Of a DNA stretch of 64,000 bases, positions 36,131 to 47,341 are shown in pieces. A program made the position numbers and the translations under genes. Origin of the DNA: Nematostella vectensis (lineage: Eukaryota; Cnidaria; Anthozoa; Actiniaria; Edwardsiidae); contig NC_064037.1 of NCBI RefSeq assembly GCF_932526225.1, positions 7,546,203-7,610,202 of the forward strand, read 5' to 3'. Numbering within the stretch: the first letter of the stretch is position 1; each line of letters opens with the position of its first letter. The notes under the pieces were generated by a model. The model did not search any database. It saw only the letters and a program-made list of their open reading frames with translations, and was not told the DNA's origin.

Positions 36131-38014
36131 TCAATAAATCTTCCCCTGACTTGTATCACCTTTAAAGTGTCTTTTGAACAAGGTCGAGTAAACGTCTGTG
36201 TGCCCACCGCGCTCGCCTGGGGCGAGTACGTTCTCGCGAAGAAGTCTTGGTATATTTCCCGCCGGTTTGTACAGCGCGACCACGTAGACTGGGCCCGAGC
36301 TGTTATCTGCGCTGCGCGCGCAGCCGACTCCGAATTCTTTCGTGTTTTGCCACACGACCTGAGATGCAAATTCTGATTTTAGTATTTTAGGGTTTCGTGG
36401 TCTTCCTGTGTTGGCGTTGAGCCTGGGACTTAGCTCTGTGTAATAGTGTGGGTTACCTGTGTGAAAGTGTCCGTGTCGGCGTTAAGCCTGGGATCGGAAT
36501 AGCTGTAGTTTCGCGCCTGACTGTACCACAAATTCGTAGCGATCTCACCCGCGTCATCACAGCTCATAAAACCTGATAGAAAATTAAAACTAGAAAACTA
36601 CGGGCAAGCTGTTGAAAAACTCGAGTGGTAACTCTGTTACGCGGTCATTTATTAAGCGGCCGCTCTCTAATAAGCGGACACTTTTTTAAACGGCCACCCT
36701 CTTGAAAGAGGACATCCTCTGTTAAGCGGATACCCCCCTTTGTTAAGCAGTCACTCTCTTTCAAGCGGGCACCCTCGCTATATATCACCTAGCACTCCGT
36801 CCCGAGGATGACCGCTTAATAGAGCTAGCTCTTTGTAATCTGCGCGTTGTGGATCAGGGAAATAATGTCATTTTGCTGACGCTGACTTCAGAGTCGCTCA
36901 ACAAACGCTAGCCCTGTGTGTTAATTTATTTACTTTAAAAAAAGTCCGCGAAGCTCACCCGCTAGCTTGGCGAGGTTCTGTCCCATGTTGAGCGCCATAT
37001 CGCGCTGACCAGTAAGGAACGAACCGCGACCGGCCATCTTGTCCGCGACGGCCTGGGCCTGAGCCGCCAGGCTGTCACTCCAGTTGAGCACGGACGAATG
37101 GTGCATGGCGCGGTACTTGTTGTGAGCCTGCAGTGCTGAATGCGGCACGGTACTCTTGGAATCCGGAATGAAAACTAGAAATACAAAAAATGCTTGCGTA
37201 CGATGGCTAATTTTACACATAAACGTGTAACTTGTTTTCTAGTCTGTTTTTTTTTCTTTTTTGCGGCCATTGTTTGCTTGTTCTATGCATGGAAACTGCC
37301 CTCTGGACAACAATACATGTTGTTATAAAGCTCAGATTACCTTGGACTATCCTACTGCCAACTGGTCCTGTACCTGGAAAGTAGCGACAAAATGTCAAGA
37401 ACACGTACTTTTAGATTACCGTGAACTGGGAGTGGTCCCAATAAGGGGGTTCATTAAATATCTGAGGGGTGAGGGAGAGAGGGGAGAGAAGATATTTGGG
37501 GATATTTTGAACAACCAATAGGAGGGGAGGGACCCCTTATTAAGGGGGTTCTTGTTTTTATGCGCTATTCTTAAATCCTGGGAGTTGTTAAAGGGGGCAC
37601 AGAATTTTGTTTGTTTTGTTACACTGAAGGAGATGCTCTAAGTCAAAATCTTTCCTTCCCACCTCAGCGTATTTAATTAACATTCTCCAAAGCCTATTTC
37701 GGTCTGTGAGTATACTGCCATCAACCCATGCAGACGTTGATCTCATCTGATTTGAAAGCTAGGCCTGTTGAAAGTATTTATTGCTTAACTAATATAGTTA
37801 GCAACCGTTTTTCTCACTCTCGCAAGAGGGACGACCTTTAATTGCCGCTTACAGGTATTCAATGAAACACGTCAGAGGAGTGGCTGCCGAGGGCTAAACT
37901 ATAATATTCTTGTAATGTATGACCTGCGTAGACGGTAATGTATAAGTGTTTCGACTTACACAAAATGACGGCCAGAAGGAAGCACAAATCCACCAAGATT
38001 GTCCATCTCCCCAT
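36131..38014 (-). CDS. Secreted CAP-superfamily protein 1
   Basis: Small secreted alpha-beta-alpha CAP domain protein (SCP/GAPR-1/PR-1 family); the family has varied extracellular roles and the substrate or partner here is unknown. Four exons, 38014-37960, 37174-36959, 36572-36457 and 36358-36131, join in phase to 204 residues. Exon 1 is a signal peptide (MGRWTILVDLCFLLAVIL). Exon 2 opens the domain with ALQAHNKYRAMHHSSVLNWS and ends MGQNLAKLAG. Exon 3 has SCDDAGEIATNLWYSQ and YSYSDPRLN. Exon 4 starts VVWQNTKEFGVGCA and contains the CAP signature YVVALYKPAGN. The family's Glu in GEN is Gln here, the Glu after WYS is Gln, and the His before FTQ is Thr, so three of the four metal-site residues are gone. 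Start chosen at the ATG before the hydrophobic core. Confidence 0.88.
36633..36800. repeat. Degenerate AAGCGG-type repeat in CAP1 intron 3
   Basis: Five or six loose copies of a TTAAGCGGNCACCCTCT-like word. Similar wording (TTAAGCGGACACCTCTAT) occurs in the hairpin repeat at 42806-42885, so it may be a decayed interspersed element expanded locally. It lies in the intron between CAP1 exons 3 and 2. Confidence 0.6.
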
Positions 38015-38587
38015 GTTGGGAACTCCTCTTAGTGATTTCTTCACCTGTTATATATATATATAATGATAGTTTAGAATCCAACTAGACCAAAATAGTTTGT
38101 TATCATTTACAATGTCTGTTTTACCAAGAAGCGCCACGATTTCATTGATCACATTTTTATAAAGTCTCATAAATGTAATCAATGTTTTTAATTGTTTTAA
38201 GGATATAATTTGTAGTTTTCATCGTCATTTTGCACACTTACCAATCACGATTTATTTCTACTTGGACACATTCTCGGTGAAGGGAATTTTTTCCTGTAAA
38301 GACGAAGCGATTAGCGATTCCCTGTCGATGAAGTCATTCCGCGTATTCACGGTGTCACGAACCCGTTACCCGATGCGTAACGAACACGCTGAAACGCACA
38401 GACACCTCCCTAGGGCCTTCTGGGTAATTTCCGAAATGATGGTTACCCAGAAGACACTGCGAAAGTGTTTCTTATAGGAACCAAAATGGATAGGCGCGCG
38501 GTGGCTTGTGGGTGAATGAGATAAGAGCTGACTGAATTCCGTTACAGAAGCCTTCTGGGTAATTATATCGATGTTTCCAAATTTGTA

Positions 38588-38905
38588 ACAGGTATTTGAT
38601 ATCTGACAGGGAGCGGATAATGGACCGGCCATTTAATATCTGACAGAGAGCGGATAACGGACCAGTCATTTGATATCTGACGGGGAAGGCTTGGACCGAC
38701 CATTATATATCTGACAAGGAGCGGATAACGGACCGGCCATTTGATATCTGACAAGGAGGGGATAACGGACCGGCCATTTGATATCTGACGGGGGAGGCTG
38801 GGACCGACCATTTGGTATTTGACTGGGGGAGGTTAGGGACCAATTATTTGATGTCTGTAGGAAGAAGTTAGACTTTGACGATTTGGTATCTGAAGGGGGA
38901 AGAAA
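38588..38905. repeat. 34-37-bp minisatellite upstream of CAP1
   Basis: About nine copies of TGATATCTGACAAGGAGCGG then ATAACGGACCGGCCATT, with a shorter 34-bp form that has GGGGGAGGCTGGGACCGACC. It degrades toward the right end. It lies between CAP1 and the acidic-protein gene. Open minus-strand frames across it are by-products of the repeat. Confidence 0.95.
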
Positions 38906-39313
38906 CATATTTTTTCCTGCGCGACATTCTTTTCACTGCCAGTTGGAATGCTATATTTTTTCGTCTGGAATTTCGAATTTCGGTTGGCTTGATTGTTTTA
39001 TTTTCTACTGATTTTGGGCTGTACAGGGGAAATCGTTGACCTTAGAGTTAGAAACCAATTAATAAGGATAAGTATATCGGGTTTTTTTTTTAAGTTTCAT
39101 TTTATTTCTTCTGATAACGTACAACGTAACTTCCCAATTTGGAAACTCCGTGCTTGTTTAGTCGCGGGGAGAAGGGAGAGATGAGGAAAAGAATAAGAAA
39201 AAAAAGACATGGGGGGGCTTCGCTTCTCTAAGTCCCGGACCGCCCGCGAAATATAAATTGGACACCTATTCAATGTGAATAACACAGTCAGATCGTGGGC
39301 ACTGAACATCAGT

Positions 39314-42300
39314 CTACCGTGGACGGTGTGGTCTTGTGTGACGTAGATAGATCGCACCCTGTTGGTATTCCTCTGGTATTGCTACATCATTCTGGAATTT
39401 CATGACTTCTTCCGACGTTGACATTCCTATTCCCATCTGAGCTCCCTGTGGCATATCGGATTGGCTTTGCCCAGGCTCTTGCATCGAGTTCGATCCAAGC
39501 CCTTGCATTTCTGGCGCGCTCGCCCCAGGGACTTGCATTTCTGCTGCGTTCGGCCCAACTTGTGTGTCAGCTGCGCTCGGCCCGGGCCCTTCCATTTCTG
39601 GCGCGTTCGGCCCGGCTTGTGTGTCAGCTGCGCTAGGTCCATGCCCTTGCGTTTCTTGTACGTTCGGTCCAGGCCCTTGTGTATCCGCCACGCTCGGCCC
39701 CAGTCTTTGCGCCTCAACTGAGTTTGCTCCACCTGTTGCTGGTTTCCCTGTGGTGTCATTTGGTCCTTGTTTTTCTTCTTTTTCCTCTCCCTTGTCGCTT
39801 GATTCTTTGGGTTTATTTTTGTTAATAGTTAGTGTTATGCCTTTAGCTTTGAGGAATTCCGCGAATTTCCCAAGAGTCGAGTTTTCCTTTGCGTTTGCCA
39901 AGGCTTTTTCGATGTCCTGTGCGGTGGTCGAGTTATCCGTGTTCTCACCCTTAGAATCACTTGACGCTTCCTTTCCTTTGTCGGAGGTGGATTTGGTTTG
40001 TTCAGGTTTTGGTTTAAGGACTGGAGACATCTCCACTGGAAGTGTGGTCTCGTCGGGTTTCCTGTGCCCTTGAGGGGAGGGGCTAGTCTCTGGTTTCTCG
40101 TCCCCATGGGCAGGGGGTCTAATTTCCAACTGTTCCCCTGATGGCGGGGGCTCAGATCCTCCTATCTGACTCCCTGTCCTGCTCGAGTCCGATCCCTTGT
40201 TCATCAGCACTTCTTTCAGTCGTGCGGCTGCCGCGCTATCCTCGTTCCCATGTGGGGTGACTTCACCTGTTCCGGATGCTGGCTTCTTGTTGTTACCTAT
40301 CGGTGAAGGAAATAGAAGCTGCCCCAGATCGCCGTTCGCGCCAGTTGTGATTACATGGCCACTCTCTTTATCCTTGTGCTCGTTATCTGCCTTCTCTTTC
40401 TTTGGCTCCTTGGTCTCGCCCCCCTTGGATGACTTGTTATCTTTCCCTTGTTCTTTCTCGGCACGATGAGATGGCTTTTCCTTGGTTTCATCCCCCTTTG
40501 ACATGTTGTGGCCGTTTGCTAGTTCTTTCTCTGTTTGTTGTGAAGAGTTGTTCTGTTCGGGAGACTTGGGCGTGTCCTTGGAGTCGCCCCCCTTGTCCAT
40601 CTTGTTATCAATCAACTGGTCCTTTCCGCTCTCTGGCGTGCTCCCCTCGTCCGGCAAAGTGGACGTCTCTAGATGCGATGGTAGGCTGGGAGCTTCCTTT
40701 TCACTATCCTGTAATGAAATAGAAAAACTAGGGCTTAAATAGCCTGATTTTTTTAGAAGCATCGAGGTTATGTAGGGAAGAATTCGGACGCTTGATAAAT
40801 AGGGCTAGAGTTTAAACCACATTTTTCGTTCTTTCCTTTCAAGAAGTTTAAAATACCTGTGATGCTTTCCCAACACCTTGAGGCCGCCTCATTTGTCACT
40901 CACCTTCGGTTGATCGCTGACCAGTTGAGCCTGCTGCGCAGGGAACCCAGCATTGCCGTCATTATAAGGCCCCTCCATGCCCGGGCCCAATCCCCCTTCG
41001 TTATCTTCGCTGACCTTGAAGTTACGGTTCGTGTAATCCGAGTCCTTGATCCTGTACTCGGGCCAGGAATTCGCGTCAAACATGTACTCATCCGGGTTAT
41101 ATCCTGTGGTACCGGTCTTTTGGAAGTCCGAGGTCTCGGCGCTTTTGTCACCGATCTTTTGCTTGGAAGAGACTTCTGTGACCGGACTTGTGAGCGAGGC
41201 TGAGGACTCTCCAGGCAGCGCAGCCATGTTGGAAATGCGTAAAGCAGAATCGTCGTCGATTCCTTGATTTGCGAGAAGTGCTATGGGTAAAATAAGGGTG
41301 TTAGAATAGGTGTATTGATCTTTAAGTCAATACTTACATGTCTTGAACGCCATGTTATTATTGATATACTCTATAACTTACATGTCTCGGACGCCATGTT
41401 ATTATTGATATATTCTATTACTTACATGTCCCGAAAACCATGTCATTATTGATATACTCTATAACTTACATGTCTCGGACGCCATGTCATTATTGATATA
41501 CTCTATTACTTACATGTCCCGAAAACCATGTCTTTATTGGTATACTCTATAACTTACATGTCTCGGACGCCATGTCATTATTGATATACTCTATTACTTA
41601 CATGTCCCGAAAACCATGTCTTTATTGGTATACTCTATAACTTACATGTCTCGGACGCCATGTCATTATTGATATACTCCTTGTTGAAATCTTGTAGTTG
41701 GGAGAGCTCGCGTTCCTCCATTTTATCGAGTTTATCAGGATTCAGAACGGCACCTGTCGCAAAAGGGCATTGCATAAATGACCCGAATGATATACAATCA
41801 TCGTTCTTTGGTCGTGATGCGTCTTATCAAGGGTAGTAGAACTCTCCCATAACAACGCAATATACCTTCTGTGATCAGGAATTTAATAAAAGTAAAGAAG
41901 CAATGGCACCTCTGTGATCTTACTGCAATTTGTAATAATCTGCGAACCCATGCTTATGAATTCATTTTAACTTCCGCGTCAGTCAATGGCTACACTCACA
42001 GAAATGCGTTGTTCAATCAGAAAATTCAATCTGTGTTCTGAAGTGTGAAGCGGATTTAGCATTTTGCGAGATTTCTCAGAATACTTATAGTCGTCGTCGT
42101 CGTAAACCATAAAAAACACGCTAATAAGAAGGTATAAAAATATGTAATAGTTATAGCTATTAAAATTGTGTTTCCTTACCCAAGATGTCTGGACGGACGG
42201 AATCCTTTTTTGTATCCACTCTACCACGCACTTTATGCAGGCAAATGCGTTAGCGTAAAGCGTCATGCAACATGCAATGCAACAAGCATGCAACACTCAA

Positions 42301-42561
42301 AATTGCAATCAACACTCAGCATGCATTCGACACACAACGTTGCATTCAACACTGAACATGCATTTAACTCTCAACATGCATTCAACACTCAGCATGCATT
42401 AGAAACACAGCATGCATTCAACTCTCAATATGCATTCAACACTAATCACACAGTAAGCATTAAGCAAATCAGCGTCATCTTAACATGCAGTTTCCAACTT
42501 GATAGGCTCTACCTACCATGGGGGCGACGGGATTTCTTGACATGCTTTTTGATTGGGCTCC
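39314..42561 (-). CDS. Long charged, disordered, repeat-bearing protein (unrecognised)
   Basis: I do not recognise a family. Five exons join in phase: 42561-42517 and 42230-42180 (less certain), 41753-41646, 41280-40904 and 40708-39314; together about 657 residues, 5' end incomplete. The first two exons encode a basic segment (PIKKHVKKSRRPHVRGRVDT). The next two encode an acidic part with NPDKLDKMEEREL and NPDEYMFDANSWPEYRI. The last, 465 codons, is almost entirely K/E/S/G/P/Q and lacks hydrophobic stretches except a short LGKFAEFLKAKGITLTI. Near the C-terminus lie about ten copies of a 9-11-residue motif of the type GPGPSAADTQ / GPNAAEMQ. A possible signal-peptide exon (43575-43507) is out of phase with the first exon found, so a linking exon would be needed. 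All internal introns except the last are phase 1, as in the CAP genes on either side, which suggests a secreted neighbour. The protein could be extracellular matrix-like; this is inference. Confidence 0.7.
41332..41683. repeat. 44-bp tandem repeat carrying eight copies of an exon end and splice donor
   Basis: Donor sites (ACTTAC on the plus strand) lie exactly 44 bp apart at 41332, 41376, 41420, 41464, 41508, 41552, 41596 and 41640. Each unit, read on the minus strand, contains TCAATAATGACATGG, then GAGACAT/gtaagt. Two subtypes alternate (GTCTCGGACGCC and GTCCCGAAAACC), giving an 88-bp higher-order period. The most upstream donor in the transcript (41640) keeps the frame. Confidence 0.97.
42255..42455. 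repeat. ~18-bp minisatellite with ATGCATTCAACACTC units
   Basis: About ten imperfect copies of CATGCATTCAACACTCAA. It begins 25 bp beyond the end of the exon at 42180-42230, inside the adjacent intron of the acidic-protein gene. Confidence 0.9.
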
Positions 42562-42805
42562 CTGCAGAACAAAACATTCAAAACTTGGCTAAGCTGGTAA
42601 TCAACGGTGATTGTGTACTTCCTGTACTTCGGCATTGTTTTGATTCAGTTGATATGCGCCAAATGCTGCAGCCCTGTATAGTATGGTCATTGCGTATCGA
42701 TCAATAAGAAAATTGCTTAAAAAGTGTTAGGAGACAGCTAGTTCTACACTATCAGGTAGTTAAAGTTAATAAAAAATGTGTTTCCTCTTGAATTTGATAA
42801 AAAAA

Positions 42806-42885
42806 GTGGACCTCCATTAAGCGGACACCTCTATATAACGGACAATTTTCACGGTGTCCGTTATATAGAGGTTCCACTGTACTTA
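42806..42885. repeat. Hairpin-forming interspersed repeat
   Basis: CCTCTATATAACGGACA and its exact inverse TGTCCGTTATATAGAGG form a 17-bp perfect stem with a 10-base loop, ending in GTTCCACTGTACTT. Related wording (TTCCACTGTA) ends a patch at about 24480-24580, so this appears to be part of a dispersed family. Confidence 0.75.
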
Positions 42886-43506
42886 GTATTCAATGAAATA
42901 ATAACGCAAACTCGGAGTGAGGTGTCTATTTTCGGCTTTAGATCTTTGAGGGCATGTCATTCTATTAGCAGGAATCTTCTAATCTATTAATTAGGTCAAA
43001 CGCCAATTTCCAATAATGAAATTTCAATTAACATTGTCTGGGAGACGGCGGAGGGCCAATTGCTAAATGCTGTAAACGCTAGCACTATACAATGACGACC
43101 TCCAAGCAAACATTGCACTGATTAGCCTACATGTGATTGTGAATGGTGATACACGTAGGTTTCGTTCGGTGGTAGAATGCCATTCTCTTCACACCTTAAC
43201 AACAAAAAACCCTCCACCCATATTGATAACTATGTACAATGCATTAACCCTAAACTCCTATCACAAAAGAACTTTCTATCCATGACCTTCTCTGTGGTGA
43301 ATTGGACTGTTGCGCGCATGGAAAACGACTTTTGATTATTATTCGTATCTTACAAAATAAAGTTCAATTCACGAGCGCTTCAATTATCAGCAATAATCAG
43401 GATTTATTTCCAGTCAAGCGGGTTTGTCTAACAAAGTTTCGCACCCGCCCGTGGGATATGGATTCTACTGTTTAAGACAAAACAGTCACATTGTGTAAAG
43501 CTTTAC

Positions 43507-43575
43507 CCGTAAAAGATCAGTCATAACAACAAGTATAAAAACAAGGCTTACACCGGTGGCACCGCTACCTACCAT
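43507..43575 (-). other. Possible signal-peptide exon
   Basis: ATG at 43575-43573 opens 23 codons with a strong hydrophobic core (VSLVFILVVM) ending at a CGG/gtaaag donor. It would suit the missing 5' exon of the acidic-protein gene, but its phase 0 end does not fit the first exon I could place at 42517-42561. Kept as tentative. Confidence 0.25.
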
Positions 43576-44128
43576 TTGATGAAGAACAAAGAGCAATGAA
43601 TATCCCTACAATAACCCCATATCGCAGGAAAACCAACATTTCTCCCCGAAAAATATCCCAATTTCTCAGGAGAAGTGTGGCGATTTTTCATCCAGATGGC
43701 CTGAAGTCAATGATATAATGTTGTGATGAATTATTTAGCGTTCGTCGGTCCCTGTGTTTGTAGTTAACAGGCGTGGAGAATAACAAAGAAACTAAGGAAG
43801 ATACCAGTAGCACAATTTAGAGGTTCTATAAGGTGGCACAGAGTTTACAAGGGGCACTGTTTGTTTATGTTTCGTGTGTATCAGAGGATTAACATAACAA
43901 AATACACTAGGCATTCTAAGCTAGTCTTAGAACATACTTCGTTTAATGATATCACATTGTTTCAAATTTAGTACGCACTCATTATTTTCGTACAATGTTA
44001 CCACACTGATGGACAGCTAGCAATGCTTTTGTCACTAGCGCGAGAAATTTAAAACATGACCTTCACCTAACCCGCACACAAGGCGTTTTCCATTAGCGTC
44101 TTCCACTCTATCGGCGAATTGCTCTTCA
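43576..44128. other. Intergenic spacer
   Basis: Between the acidic-protein gene and CAP2. No repeat, RNA gene or exon recognised; probably includes the CAP2 3' UTR. Confidence 0.4.
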
Positions 44129-46424
44129 CTATCTGAATATATTAGAATAGACGTCGGGCTTGCGTGTTTCGTCACCAGGCTTCAAGACATTACTCGTCAC
44201 CCCTCCGTCGGAATTCCCCGGGGGGCTATAGAGGGCAACTACAAATACGTCATTTGTCAACAGTCCCCGGCGGAGGGCGCAGCCAGCGCCAAATATCTTT
44301 GTGTTTTTCCACACGAGCTGGGTGAATGAGCTGACTTTCTCGTCCACGTGGGGGTACGAGTAACTGTACTTTTTGCTCTGGTCGTGCCATTTGTTGATGA
44401 CGTCAAAAGCAGCACTGCTATCGCAACCGTAACTAACGCTGAATAATCTCTCTACATTCTCCCCCAAAGTGTCCACGCTTTCCTCGTAGGATTTTCGCAC
44501 TGCTGCTATCGAGGTGCGCTTGCTGTTTTGTGTGTCTGTACTACGTTTTTCCCCTGCCTCTGGTACTGATGGGAATTTAATTATTCTAAATGTAGAATGG
44601 CTTTCTTTCTCTGCCATTGTTCTCTTGGCAATGGAAGACCTTTCCCTCGCCATTTTGTACGCTAGTTTACGAGCCTGCTTCGCGAGTTTCTCGGACCACG
44701 CCAGCGGTGGAGCGTGATGAAGCATGCGCAATCTGTTTGTGATAGAGATGGCAGCATTTGAGAAACTGGAAGTGTCACCTGAATAGAAAAATCAGGAATT
44801 AAAACCAGGTGTCATCCCTATAGTATCACAAAAAAAGTTTAATGTTACTCTTTAATCCTCTTCTGTCCGCTCCTTGTCACTCTCTTCCCACCAATTCAGG
44901 TTTTTCCTCAGGAGTCAGCTCCTCGATATGTCTGAGGTCCTTTTTTCTTTTTTCCCTATGGGTCGCCTTCTCCACTCTTTCCCTCCCCTACTTGAGGTCA
45001 GCCACCTACCAAATTTGATAAGCCCCAACTATTTATTTCCTTGCTTCCTCCCTAGAGATTCGCCTGACCCATCTTTCATCTTGTTACGTAGCCCGATGAA
45101 GGCCCGTAGGCGGGCGGGTGCTTAGCAAGTCTAAGCCACCCCTAACCCCTCCCCTCTCCTCACTAGAACCCCCCTTTCGAAAATCTATCCCCACTTACCA
45201 AGTCTGATCTCATCGTTGTTGAGGAGAAAGCCCTGCACTCGATGGATCTCATCTCCCCCTGGCGCCGGGACCGCAGGCCCTAGGACACTTTTCCCGCTGC
45301 TTCCCAGGATCACTTCATAATAAAAGCAATACTCAGACTATTAGGATCACTACATACATAAAGGAAATAATCAGAGTATAAAGGATAACTACATACATAA
45401 AGGCAATAGTCAAAGTATATGGATAACTACATACATAAAGGCAATAGTCTAAAGTATATGGATAACTACATACATAAAGGCAATAGTCAAAGTATATGGA
45501 TAACTACATACATAAAGGCAACAATCAGAGTATATGGATAACTACATACATAAAGGCAATAGTCAAAGTATATGTATAACTACATACATAAAGGCAATAG
45601 TCAAAGTATATGGATAACTACATACATAAAGGCAATAGTCAAAGTATATGTATAACTACATACATAAAGGCAATAGTCAAAGTATATGGATAACTACATA
45701 CATAAAGGCAATAGTCAAATTATATGGATAACTACATACATAAAGGCAATAGTCAAAGTATATGGATAACTACATACATAGAGGCAATAGTCAAAGTATA
45801 TGGATAACTACATACATAAAGGCAATAGTCAAAGTATATGGATAACTACATACATAAAGGCAACAATCAGAGTATAAGAATCACTACATACATGCAACAT
45901 AATAGTAAAGTTAAAACATTATATAAGGATCCCTACATGTAGGCTTTATCAATTGATACGTTCGCGTTTATTATTAAGCTGATTTATTAGGGTACAAGCA
46001 TTCATAAGAAACAACTTGATAAAAATGGAAAAAATAACTGCTGACCTGAGTAATGCGGTAATCGCTGACTCGCTTTTCTGTAAACATACGCCGTCTGCAG
46101 TTCGATTGTCTTCTTTTGCGCATGCTCCGACTTGTCTTTATCTAAAATTTGGGCAATTTAAAAACTTTTTGTATTTTTCTTTCCTTTGCACAGAAATATC
46201 ACCAAGATGTGGTCATCTCATCGAAAGGCTGTGTTCCGTGATCAGACATGAGTTGTATGGCGGCTCTTGTATCGGCGCTCACATGATCCATCTCAAAGGA
46301 AGGTTTTAGCTAATGGTTTATTTGTATTCTTTTTTTAATTCCACTCAAACTCACCTAATATATCTACTCCTACTGCGCATGTCACGAAGAGGGCTGCTTG
46401 AATAAACCGCAGGTATCCCATCAT
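44129..46424 (-). CDS. Secreted CAP-superfamily protein 2, with domain insertion
   Basis: Three exons, 46424-46355, 45312-45199 and 44778-44129, join in phase to 277 residues. Exon 1 encodes a signal peptide (MMGYLRFIQAALFVTCAVGV). Exon 2 encodes a linker (GSSGKSVLGPAVPAPGGDEI). Exon 3 encodes the entire CAP domain without introns, unlike CAP1 and CAP3: TNRLRMLHHAPPLAWSEKLA, TLGENVERL, SYGCDSSAAFDVINKWHDQ, SSFTQLVWKNTKIFGAGCA and the signature VFVVALYSPPGN. Between the first helix and GEN lies a basic, Ser/Thr-rich insertion of about 55-60 residues (from about RERSSIAKRT to RKSYEESVDT). The Glu of GEN is kept, but the Glu following WH is Gln and the His before FTQ is Ser, so the metal site is incomplete. 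The intron between exons 1 and 2 carries a 38-bp minisatellite. Function unknown; secreted. Confidence 0.85.
45325..45890. repeat. 38-bp minisatellite, about 14 copies, in CAP2 intron 1
   Basis: The unit is GGATAACTACATACATAAAG then GCAATAGTCAAAGTATAT. Copies are very similar; variants include GCAACAATCAGAG. It begins about 15-30 bp outside the acceptor of CAP2 exon 2 (exon end at 45312). Confidence 0.97.
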
Positions 46425-46924
46425 AAGCTAACCATATCACCCCAGTGTGATTCCTGTCGTAGTCTCGCTCGTCCTGCAATTTGTTTTAAATAGGAGTTTT
46501 ACATTCCCTTTTTATCATATTATAATAATATAGTTTTTTAAAGGCCCGAAGTTAATGCCTCTACTGTTGTGGTAATCCTGACGAAGATCAAGAAAGCTGA
46601 TCACACCATTTTATGCTCCCGTTCAATGCGGGGTCAAACAAAGCATCCATTTCCATCAGCTGTTCAAGCTAACCAAGATATTTTCAATCAAATATCGTCA
46701 ATAACGTATCAGACTTCATTTGTAGATCGTCGTTTTGAAGTTTCCTTGCAAAAAAAAAAACTGTTGTATTTTAAATTATAATACCGAAAAACTGAGAACC
46801 GATGTGAGCAAAGGGGAGCAGGGGTATTAAAGGAATATGGAATTTACCGAAAACTGAAAGGGGAGGCGAGCAAGGGTGAGCAAGGAATATGGACTTGTAA
46901 CTAGTAAACAGTGAAAAAATATTC
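46425..46924. other. Region upstream of CAP2
   Basis: Presumed promoter and 5' UTR of CAP2. No specific site or other gene recognised. Confidence 0.35.
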
Positions 46925-47341
46925 GAGGACATGGCCGAGAATCGAACCTCGTCCAGATCAGTAAACAAGTAGACCATACTTCCAGACATGCGCTGAAACC
47001 CCCTATGGCAGCATAAAGCTTTTTAAGGCAAAGCTGGAGATTTCGGCCCCAGCACCGCTATCTAACGAACTGTAACAACACAAAGAAACCTGAGGTACCC
47101 GCGCAGTAATGGGGAGGCAAAAACCAGGATCCCAAGCCTTTCTTAGTCGGTTACGCCACGCACTGAGATGTACACGGAAATATCGGGGTCTTTATCACGC
47201 TTGCGTCTCATGGGAATAGGAGTGTTGCTATAGAAATGTAGTGATGTCGTCATCATGTGCAGCACACTAAGACCTAGGTCTACATTGCTGCCTCTAGCCT
47301 TTGTAATCCTCTGTCCAGTCACGCACGTGCATATGACATTT
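46925..47341 (-). mobile_element. SINE-like repeat, copy 2 (tRNA-type B box)
   Basis: Minus-strand CGAGGTTCGATTCTCG forms a T-arm-like stem and loop and matches a tRNA B box; GTTTCAGCGCATG lies where an A box would be. The following blocks (GGTTACGCCACGCAC, ATATCGGGGTCTTT, GTCATCATGTGCAGCA) are shared with 13635-14007, with one 40-50-bp length difference. No full cloverleaf is visible. Confidence 0.7.

Noticed and set aside
39418-40742. Several long plus-strand frames (up to 169 codons).
   Set aside because: They lie antisense to the repetitive last exon of the acidic-protein gene, whose frame is continuous with spliced upstream exons.
46016-46309. 97-codon plus-strand frame opposite the CAP2 intron.
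   Set aside because: No domain or conserved motif; overlaps the intron of a supported minus-strand gene.
46925-47000. Possible tRNA gene because of the GGTTCGATTC box.
   Set aside because: No full cloverleaf or convincing acceptor stem; shared with a dispersed repeat, so treated as SINE-like.
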